34,543 nucleotides of DNA from Candidatus Woesearchaeota archaeon. GTDB taxonomy: Archaea > Nanobdellota > Nanobdellia > Woesearchaeales > GW2011-AR4. Location of the stretch: positions 1 to 34,543 of the forward strand of contig JADHVG010000010.1 of NCBI GenBank assembly GCA_016784105.1, written 5' to 3'. Numbering within the stretch: the stretch's first letter is position 1; each line of letters begins with the position of its first letter. Under the pieces are notes generated by a model. The model saw only the letters and a program-made list of their open reading frames with translations. It made no database searches and was not told the origin of the DNA. Positions 8,548 through 15,778 of this stretch are shown piece by piece. Position numbers and translations under genes: made by a program.

Positions 8548-9506
8548 TGAGAATAAGAAAACTTAATGCAATATTTTTGATTTCTTTAGTTTTAAGCATG
8601 TTCTTGTCCTTCCCTCTAGCTTCTGCACAATCTACTTACAATACCGCTCAGAGTTGTATTGAGAAGAACAAAGAGACTAATTTCATAACAGAGACCATGG
8701 AGAATGATATAATAAAAACTCTTGAGAGTCTTGTTACTGTCTTGCATGCGGTTAATAGTATCTGGCAATCACAACTTGTTGTTATCGATTTGTTAATTGC
8801 TTCAAATTATAACAATCTTTGGGGTAGCGCTTTTGCAGCATCTTTAGAAGAATATAGGAATATTGTTGAAGAGCCCTTAGCTGGAAGTCCAGGGAAAGTA
8901 TTGAATTACATGTTGACTTGTAGTCTTCCAGCCGGAGTTCCTTCTCTTTGTAATGTCAAGCCTGAAATTTTCGGACAAAATGTTGGAGTCAGCGGTTCTG
9001 AAAGCATATACACTGCCATAGGTTGTTTATGCTTACCCCAGATATTAAAGCATATGAAAAAATTGAATACTGTTTACAAAACTTACAACTGCTGTGTGGA
9101 ACAAGCCTGTATAAATGGGATGAGCACAGTTTCTTGTGAAGAAGAACTTGATGTTTCTATGTGTATGTATCTGGGAGTTGGTGGTTTGTTTAGTGCTGTT
9201 GCAAATATGGCGCTTGATCTAGGTTTTAGTTTGTTATACACAGAATTCGTGACCGAATGGATCGAAGAACTACCCCCTTATTTTGGGACTTTATTCAGTT
9301 TAGGTAACGTTTACTTCAAGATAGAAGGGTTGCTAGGTGCTTGGGAGACCATCCAGACTGCATTTGATGAACCTAATTGTGAAGACTTAGGATTTAAGGA
9401 ATTAAATGAAGAATCTGGAAGAGGTTCAAGCGAGAATTGTAATTATGTTGAAGTTGATCTCAATGGAGACGGGATTTATGATCGTTTAGATTACGTTTGC
9501 ACATAA
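8544..9506 (+). CDS. Cassette A secreted Cys-rich protein with C-terminal Ca-binding-like motif
   Basis: Signal peptide (LNAIFLISLVLSMFLSFPLASAQS); CLCLP/NCCVEQAC/SCEEELDVSMC region; DLNGDGIYDRLDY near the C-terminus; overlaps the upstream gene at ATGA. Confidence 0.85.
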   Translation: MMRIRKLNAIFLISLVLSMFLSFPLASAQSTYNTAQSCIEKNKETNFITETMENDIIKTLESLVTVLHAVNSIWQSQLVVIDLLIASNYNNLWGSAFAASLEEYRNIVEEPLAGSPGKVLNYMLTCSLPAGVPSLCNVKPEIFGQNVGVSGSESIYTAIGCLCLPQILKHMKKLNTVYKTYNCCVEQACINGMSTVSCEEELDVSMCMYLGVGGLFSAVANMALDLGFSLLYTEFVTEWIEELPPYFGTLFSLGNVYFKIEGLLGAWETIQTAFDEPNCEDLGFKELNEESGRGSSENCNYVEVDLNGDGIYDRLDYVCT

Positions 9507-9508
9507 AA

Positions 9509-11014
9509 ATGGATTTAAGAAAAGAAAAAACGGTAATGTACCTGTACTTTTTTTCAGTTGTAGCTTTGATAGCTAGTTTTAGCTTTACTGTTGAAGGGAA
9601 TAAAATCTCTGGAGCCGCAGTCTTTGACGATCTTAAAGGTTATGTTTCTGGTTTTGATGTGTTTAGTGTTTCTTTGATCCTTTTTATCTTTCTTTCGTTG
9701 CTTGTTTTTTCTTTGTATTTCGTACATCATTCTCACAAGATAAGAAAAGATATCCATCATTCACACGTTAAGCTAATTAGTGTTTTAACAGTTCTTATTG
9801 TTTTGATTGCTTTTGTTAGTTTCCTTAATTACGATAATGAAAGTAATAGTGTTACTGGTGCCGCCACCGGATTAGAAGGAATTACCGGGTACGCTACCAA
9901 TCCCTATGAAGAAGATTCTGAATTCAAATTTTTCGGTGAAGGGGGTGTTGCTTATTTCGATTTCTTTGACCCTAGTATTAAGAATGTTGATGGTTTTAGA
10001 ATTAATTTAAGAAATGGGCAGGTTACTAAAGATGGAAAGCCTGTTTCCCTGCAAGAGACTCAAACTGCTTTGTGGAAATCTGGATATTATTTAGAGTCAG
10101 ACCAGCTGTTAATCGATCCCAGAGATGGGACAGTCTTAGAATTAGAAGTTACTGGTGAAAAAGAAGTATCTGATTTAATTTCAGGAAAGAAAAAAGTCAA
10201 AGAGTATGGCATATCTGAAAAAGAATCAAAATTAAGTTCCAAGGAAATTGTAAATGCTTGGGTTGATTCTGGTTTTATTCCTGTAATAAAAGATGAAGAC
10301 GGTAAAGAATATTTGAGATTTCCATCTTATGAAACTGATGAAGAGGGGAAGACTAAATTCGCAGGATACGAATATTATTCTAAAGAAGAATTGGAAAAAA
10401 CAGATGTAGTGACATCCAAAGAAGGCACATCCAGTCTTGATGGTGATTTAAAAATTTCTAAAAATTTAGATGGGGAGGAGTTAGCTAAATTCGAGGATTT
10501 ATCAAGGAAAAATTCTGCAAGAGATGCTATGAACCGTCAAGCAAGGCAATTTTTCAGAAACATGTTGAATATGATTCTTGGCGATGTTATTAATGAGCAG
10601 GCTGAGGCTATGTGTCGGGATGGTGAAGCATCTTCGGAGCCTTCTGAAGTTCAAGGAAGTTCTCCTCCTCCAGGTGGTTCTTCTGGTTCAAGTTCTTCTA
10701 GCTCTGGTTCTGGTAATTGTCCGAATCCTGTTACTACGCTAACTGCTCAGTCAACGAAATCTCAGGTTGGCAGTTCTTTCACTTATAGAAGTTCTTGGAC
10801 TGTTACGGCTTGCAAGCAAGATACACAGTATTCTATTTATTTAGCTAACAGCGTGAGTGATAGGCAAGAAATTGCTACGGGTTTTGCTTCTTTAGCTTCA
10901 ACAAGGTCCGCATCAAAAGTTTCTACTATAAACAGCGATTTTAATTCCATCTGTGTTTTAACGGATGATTCTTCTGTTGGAGATAGTGGTTATGTGTGTT
11001 TTGATGTTGTTTGA
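9509..11014 (+). CDS. Cassette A membrane-anchored protein with two N-terminal TM helices, TGAATG motif, Ser/Gly linker and C-terminal YRSSW/Cys domain
   Basis: VMYLYFFSVVALIASFSF and VLTVLIVLIAFVSFL helices, SVTGAATGLEGITGYA, linker SSPPPGGSSGSSSSSSGSG. ATG at 9509 preferred over 9497. Confidence 0.83.
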   Translation: MDLRKEKTVMYLYFFSVVALIASFSFTVEGNKISGAAVFDDLKGYVSGFDVFSVSLILFIFLSLLVFSLYFVHHSHKIRKDIHHSHVKLISVLTVLIVLIAFVSFLNYDNESNSVTGAATGLEGITGYATNPYEEDSEFKFFGEGGVAYFDFFDPSIKNVDGFRINLRNGQVTKDGKPVSLQETQTALWKSGYYLESDQLLIDPRDGTVLELEVTGEKEVSDLISGKKKVKEYGISEKESKLSSKEIVNAWVDSGFIPVIKDEDGKEYLRFPSYETDEEGKTKFAGYEYYSKEELEKTDVVTSKEGTSSLDGDLKISKNLDGEELAKFEDLSRKNSARDAMNRQARQFFRNMLNMILGDVINEQAEAMCRDGEASSEPSEVQGSSPPPGGSSGSSSSSSGSGNCPNPVTTLTAQSTKSQVGSSFTYRSSWTVTACKQDTQYSIYLANSVSDRQEIATGFASLASTRSASKVSTINSDFNSICVLTDDSSVGDSGYVCFDVV

Positions 11015-11263
11015 TTATTGTTTGTCTTTGTGGTAGAATTCTAGGAAAGTTATTGTGTTTTCTGTGTAAGCATAAGATATCCTAAATGGTTTTATGTAAA
11101 GCTCTCTTGTTCCTTTTCTTACATTCTTCATTGGTTTCCCTATTGATGGGTTCTCAACAACTTTTTTTATTTGTTTGAATATTTTTATTTTGAGTTTTTT
11201 GTCTTTTATGTGTTTGAGAGCTTTGTCGAATGTTTGGGTTTTCTTTACTATTCTTTCGCCCAT
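11015..11263 (-). CDS. RelE/ParE-family toxin
   Basis: 82 aa, TFDKALKHIKDKKLKIKIFKQIKKVVENPSIGKPMKNVRKGTRELYIKPFRISYAYTENTITFLEFYHKDKQ: RelE/ParE-like size and C-terminal YxIxY...ILE.xH pattern. Confidence 0.85.
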   Translation of the reverse strand: MGERIVKKTQTFDKALKHIKDKKLKIKIFKQIKKVVENPSIGKPMKNVRKGTRELYIKPFRISYAYTENTITFLEFYHKDKQ

Positions 11264-11523
11264 TTTTCCAATTCGTTCAAGAAATCTTCGGATTTTTGAG
11301 AAGTGAATTCCCCTTTATCCATTCTTTTCCACGCTTCTTCTGTCCTTCTTGCGAATTCCATATCTTCTTCTAGGTTCTTGCTTAAGTCTTTTACTTTCTT
11401 CATGATAAGTTGATCTCTATTTTTGATTATGGCCAATTTCTCCCCCCTCTTTATTCCTTTTCTCATCTCTTGAGGGATTATTACTTGTCCTTTTGAGCTC
11501 ATCTTGGTTATAGCAATGTCCAT
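11248..11523 (-). CDS. AbrB/SpoVT-like antitoxin
   Basis: MDIAITKMSSKGQVIIPQEMRKGIKRGEKLAII is a typical AbrB swapped-hairpin sequence; ATG at 11523; 16-bp overlap with the toxin. Confidence 0.9.
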   Translation of the reverse strand: MDIAITKMSSKGQVIIPQEMRKGIKRGEKLAIIKNRDQLIMKKVKDLSKNLEEDMEFARRTEEAWKRMDKGEFTSQKSEDFLNELEKWAKE

Positions 11524-11573
11524 ATTATCACCAAGTAAGATTAGTCTTACCACCTATAAAAATGTTTCTATAA

Positions 11574-12698
11574 TCAGACAAACTCAATAAAACTTTGATT
11601 CAGTAAACTTTCGTAGAATGCAACTTCTGATATGTTTAGTTTTGATAACTGCTTCAAACTATCACAACTTTGACGAAGATATTGATTCGTTACCTTGTTA
11701 CAAACTGAATAATCCTTTTTGTCTATGACAAAGTTCATGTAACAGCTATCCTTGCGAGAATCTTTGCTTATTTGTTCGCAGATTGCGCTGTTAGTCGTTT
11801 GTTTTGCTATGTTGCTTAAGCAAACATCTTTTGTCCTTTCATCTGCTATTCTTATGCAGTATGATCTGTCTCCTGTTTGCTCTGCTATTTTGTTGAAACA
11901 TAGGTCCTTAGAAGTTTGTAGCTGTAAGCTTAAGCATATCTTTTCTGCTTCTAATCTATTTTGTTTTGCTACATTCTCAACTTTCTCTAATGCCTCAAAT
12001 GTATTTAGGGCAGCATCTCCAGAACTTTCCCTTTCTTCTTCCTCTTCCTCAGGAACCTCTTCAACAACCTCTGGTATCTCTTCCAGAGCTTCTTCTATGG
12101 GTTCTTTTGTTTCCTCAGCAACTTTGGAGGCTGCTTCGATGTTAACTGGTAAGGTTGCTATGGCTCTTTGGCCAGAATATCGTGCTATCGCTCGCACCAT
12201 GTGATTTCCCGCAGCGGTTTCCGGAACCATAATCTTTATGGTCTTGGATCCTTTTGTTTCTATTGCTCGTGTCTCTTCTTTGAAAGTTACAACTTGATTG
12301 CTTTCTAAATTTATGAGTTCATATTTTAATTCTACATCATACCTATCCGCACTACCAAGGTTATCAATTTCTGATATGAAAGATATCTCGTTTCCTGCTT
12401 CAATTTCTGTCTTTAGTGATTCTAAATTTAGATCAAGTAATTGTGCGGGTTCTTTAGAAATGTTCATGAAGAAGAAAACAGAGACAATAACTGTGATGAA
12501 CACAACAGAAACTCCTATCCATGTTGCTGGAGAAAAATGTATGACATGATCCACTTGTGGACTATAAACTTTCCTTAAAGCCTGATCAACATCTTGTGGG
12601 TTGTATCCATAACGAACCAGAGCAGTTCTTAATTCTTGAGTGTTATACCCTTTTTGGATTTGCTGTCTTATATAGTTAACAAGCTTTTTGTCTGGCAT
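11574..12698 (-). CDS. Membrane-anchored protein with N-terminal UBA-like helical domain, one TM, CARDB-like extracellular domain and Cys-containing C-terminal repeats
   Basis: LVNYIRQQIQKGYNTQELRTALVRYGYNPQDVDQALRKVY; TM IGVSVVFITVIVSVFFFM; beta-rich CARDB-like region; repeated ICLSLQLQTSKDLCFNKIAEQTGDRSYCIRI-type units. Confidence 0.82.
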   Translation of the reverse strand: MPDKKLVNYIRQQIQKGYNTQELRTALVRYGYNPQDVDQALRKVYSPQVDHVIHFSPATWIGVSVVFITVIVSVFFFMNISKEPAQLLDLNLESLKTEIEAGNEISFISEIDNLGSADRYDVELKYELINLESNQVVTFKEETRAIETKGSKTIKIMVPETAAGNHMVRAIARYSGQRAIATLPVNIEAASKVAEETKEPIEEALEEIPEVVEEVPEEEEEERESSGDAALNTFEALEKVENVAKQNRLEAEKICLSLQLQTSKDLCFNKIAEQTGDRSYCIRIADERTKDVCLSNIAKQTTNSAICEQISKDSRKDSCYMNFVIDKKDYSVCNKVTNQYLRQSCDSLKQLSKLNISEVAFYESLLNQSFIEFV

Positions 12699-12783
12699 AT
12701 GAAAAGATTGGTCCGTATTATGTATTTAAACTTTGTCAACCTATGGGAAAATATTATATTTAATTCTTCATTCCTTCAAGATT

Positions 12784-13298
12784 ATGTCATCTTTAGCCTA
12801 TAATTTGATTTACTCTGCGCTTGTGTCTTTAGTCGGTGTTTCTCAGTCGCAATATTCTTAGGTTATTCCGATAAAGGCTTCTCCGGGGTTCACGGAGAGC
12901 ACCAAACATGAAGGTTTATCTAATCTTGAAAGGTTTGTTGATCGTTCTTTGGATTTTGAACAAGGAGACTTTCCTGTTTTGGTAAGAAGTAGTTTAAGGA
13001 AGGTTGCGCAATTAGAGCATTATCATACTGGAATAAACCTTTCCTCTGGAGAGGTTAAGGATGAAGGAATGTTTCTTGATTCAGTGTTGAACTATCATAC
13101 CGCGAGAACTCATGAAGGTAAAATTATCCATCTTATCCATGACTTCAACACTTTGAATGGGTATCTACCCTTCAATATGCTGTTTTTATGGTTGATGATG
13201 ACAAGAAAGCTAACTTCGTTTTAGTTAATGGCAACAATTTTGATAAGAATCATTTTCAGCAAAAAATAGCAATTTACATCAAACAGCAAAAGCGTTAA
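12784..13298 (+). pseudogene. Degraded gene: signal-peptide-like start, in-frame TAG, later frameshift
   Basis: ATG 12784 reads MSSLAYNLIYSALVSLVGVSQSQYS*, then VIPIKASPGFTESTKHEGLSNLERFVDRSLDFEQGDFPVLV... in the same frame. After DFNTLNG the reading continues in another frame as STLQYAVFMVDDDKKANFVLVNGNNFDKNHFQQKIAIYIKQQKR* to TAA 13296-13298. Confidence 0.68.
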
Positions 13299-13378
13299 TT
13301 TATACTTTATTTATCCATTATTTTGTATAAATAATACTTAATTTATTCTTTATTTATACTAAATTTTGTATAAATAAT
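13298..13378 (+). repeat. Operator-like half-sites: ATTTATAC at 13298-13305 and 13352-13359; GTATAAAT at 13325-13332 and 13368-13375; 15-bp direct repeat TTTTGTATAAATAAT at 13321-13335 and 13364-13378
   Basis: Exact matches read from sequence; 13352-13375 is a perfect 8-bp inverted repeat with an 8-bp spacer. Confidence 0.7.
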
Positions 13379-13481
13379 TATAAACAATAGACTTTCTAAT
13401 GAAAATATTTATATATTAGTATACAAATAAATAACAAAAAAAGACAAAATTTAGCATAAATCGTGCACAATTAAAGCTAAA

Positions 13482-13652
13482 ATGGTTAATAATAGCATAC
13501 AAGTACGCATAACAATTTCTAAAGAAATCAATGATTTACTTGAAAGAGCAGCCAAAAAACTAGGCAAGAAAAAATCCATGTTAGCACGAGAATTAATGGA
13601 ACAAAAACTGTATGACTTAAACTTAATCCAAAAAGAACTCAAAGAATTGTAA
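13482..13652 (+). CDS. Ribbon-helix-helix (CopG/Arc-like) DNA-binding protein, 56 aa, head of cassette B
   Basis: MVNNSIQVRITISKEINDLLERAAKKLGKKKSMLARELMEQKLYDLNLIQKELKEL*; beta strand SIQVRITIS then two helices typical of RHH. Below the ORF-track length cutoff. Confidence 0.85.
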   Translation: MVNNSIQVRITISKEINDLLERAAKKLGKKKSMLARELMEQKLYDLNLIQKELKEL

Positions 13653-13653
13653 G

Positions 13654-15768
13654 ATGAAAAAAAGAGGGCAAGCATCTATATTTATTATATTAGGGTTGAT
13701 ACTAGTTATGGGAGCAGCATTATTTTTTTATACAGATTTAAACAAGAACAAGGAAGAGATAGCTCCGGGAGTCTTTGTTGCAGTAAATGATATCCCTCAA
13801 GAACTTAATCCAGTGAAAAATTTTGTTACACAATGTCTTGAGGATACTTCCTCCAACGCTTTAAAGCTTCTTGGACAGAACGGAGGATATATAGATCTTG
13901 ACAGTTCTTATTCCGGGAAAAATTTCAATATCGATAATGGTGCAACCGAAAGTGACATAGTATCTTTCACCGAGGAAAGCAACCTTAAGATACCTTACTG
14001 GTGGTACATGAACTCTCCCAACACCTGCAAGAATTGCAAGTTCACAAGTAATAGACCAGACCTAAGAGACGGTTCTTATTCAATAGAAGCCCAGCTCAGC
14101 AAGCATATAGAGCAAGAACTAAGTTCATGTCTTGGTGACTTTGAAAGCCTAAAACAACTGGGTTTCGAGATAAAAGAAAAAAGCAAGATAAAAGTTTCTT
14201 CAAAAGTTACAGAAGAGGATGTCATCTTTATTCTTGATTATGATCTTGAGTTCAAGAAAGGTGATACGACCTCCTCTTTAGATCAGTTTTTTGTGAGAGT
14301 TCCTATAAGCTTGCAGAAGATCTACAATCTCGCCACGGACATCATGAATATGCAACAGGAATTTAGGTTCCTTGAAAGACAAGTCCTAAACTTAATAGCT
14401 TCTTTCTCGTCCATAGATAGCAACAAATTACCCCCCATGTCTGATATGAGTTTTGAGTTCGGAAGCACAACTTCCTGGTCAAAGCAAGATGTACAAAACA
14501 ACCTCCAAGGCATTCTTGAAAGTTATGTTCCTTTGCTGAAAGTTGACAGTACAAAAAATTTCAACAGAGAATTTTACAGTTCTTCTTTGAAGCAAAGGCT
14601 CCATGACAGCATGATAATTCCGATAACTGACAGTTCTTATAATAACTTACAAGCCACCTTCTCTTATCTCGATTTCTGGCCCCCATATTTCGACATGAAT
14701 TGTAAAGGAGATATATGTCAACCAGAATCCGTTTCCTCTGACCTACTATCAGTTATTGGGATCCAAAGATACAATTTTTTTTATGACCTTTCATATCCCG
14801 TTTTAGTCAACATTTTCGAAGAAGATGCTTTGAACGGACGAGGGTACGAATTCAACTTATTCCTGGAATCTAATATCCGGAATAATAACGAACTCAGAAC
14901 AGGTTTTGCCCCATTAGAAGTTTCTTCAATAGAACTTGGTTCAGGACTTTGTGACCTTGGAAACAGGAACAGTAAACCAGTAACCATAACCACAAAAGAC
15001 AAATCATCCTCAACTCCGCTTGGTAATGTAAACATTGTCTTTAATGTCGCAGGAGAAAGTTGCTATATTGGTTCTACTTCCGATAACGGAACCCTTATCT
15101 CTAAGTTCCCAGCGGGAACAGTTGGTGGAACAATCAGCTTTATGCATGAAGATTATCTTTCAGAAAGCAAACTTTTCGATGCAAGTCTTACTGATGAAAA
15201 AATCATAGAGGAAAAACTTGAACCTATAGCTGATAAAAGCATCGAGATCAAGAAAAAACTTCTTGAAAAAGTTGGTAACGAATGGGTTTTTACAAATAAG
15301 GTCGAATCTTTAAGGAGCAACGAAGAGGCATTCATAACCTTAACAAGAATAAGCTCTCTTGAAGAGGATGATTTTAGTGCTGCTGCGAACATCCAAGGAA
15401 CTTCAAAAGAGCTTATACAGATTGTTCCTGGAAAATACACTCTCAATGTAAACATGTTCTTACGAGAAAACCTAAAAATTCCTGAACGAAAAGTTAAGAA
15501 AAGAACCGGACTTTTTGAAGAAGAAGAATTTGACATTCCAGGAACCGAATTCAATGAGAACAACCCTTTCCCTTCTGGAGGGGTAAACATCAACATAACA
15601 ATAACTAAACAGGATCTTGAAAAAAATGTTATAACAGTTTTTGCCTTGAGTCCTGCTTTGTATGATGTCCCGGAAAACTTGAGAGAATTAGAGGACTTAC
15701 AACAATCAGCAAACGTACATGATTATTCAAAGGTTTTTGAAGCTTTGTTAAAACCGGTTTTCCAATAA
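13654..15768 (+). CDS. Cassette B pilin-like (QASIFIILG) secreted/anchored protein, paralog 2
   Basis: MKKRGQASIFIILGLILVMGAALFFYTDL; NFVTQCLEDTSSNALKLLGQNGGYIDL; IPYWWY; CYIGSTSDNGTLISKFPAG. Confidence 0.88.
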   Translation: MKKRGQASIFIILGLILVMGAALFFYTDLNKNKEEIAPGVFVAVNDIPQELNPVKNFVTQCLEDTSSNALKLLGQNGGYIDLDSSYSGKNFNIDNGATESDIVSFTEESNLKIPYWWYMNSPNTCKNCKFTSNRPDLRDGSYSIEAQLSKHIEQELSSCLGDFESLKQLGFEIKEKSKIKVSSKVTEEDVIFILDYDLEFKKGDTTSSLDQFFVRVPISLQKIYNLATDIMNMQQEFRFLERQVLNLIASFSSIDSNKLPPMSDMSFEFGSTTSWSKQDVQNNLQGILESYVPLLKVDSTKNFNREFYSSSLKQRLHDSMIIPITDSSYNNLQATFSYLDFWPPYFDMNCKGDICQPESVSSDLLSVIGIQRYNFFYDLSYPVLVNIFEEDALNGRGYEFNLFLESNIRNNNELRTGFAPLEVSSIELGSGLCDLGNRNSKPVTITTKDKSSSTPLGNVNIVFNVAGESCYIGSTSDNGTLISKFPAGTVGGTISFMHEDYLSESKLFDASLTDEKIIEEKLEPIADKSIEIKKKLLEKVGNEWVFTNKVESLRSNEEAFITLTRISSLEEDDFSAAANIQGTSKELIQIVPGKYTLNVNMFLRENLKIPERKVKKRTGLFEEEEFDIPGTEFNENNPFPSGGVNINITITKQDLEKNVITVFALSPALYDVPENLRELEDLQQSANVHDYSKVFEALLKPVFQ

Positions 15769-15778
15769 TAATATAAAT

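Noticed and set aside
11752-12204. + strand 150-aa ORF
   Set aside because: Antisense to the UBA/TM/CARDB-like gene; no recognisable domain.
12784-13298. Pyrrolysine/TAG recoding or programmed frameshift
   Set aside because: Both a stop and a frameshift are needed, and TAG terminates other genes in the window; a pseudogene is simpler.
13321-13440. CRISPR array or replication origin
   Set aside because: Only short AT-rich half-sites with irregular spacing; no spacer/repeat structure and no initiator gene nearby.
13451-13675. - strand 74-aa ORF
   Set aside because: Antisense to the RHH gene, which has a family-typical sequence and correct spacing to the next gene.
15153-15596. - strand 147-aa ORF and other minus-strand ORFs within 13.6-31.9 kb
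   Set aside because: Lie opposite long, clearly coding + strand genes with paralogs; treated as shadow ORFs.
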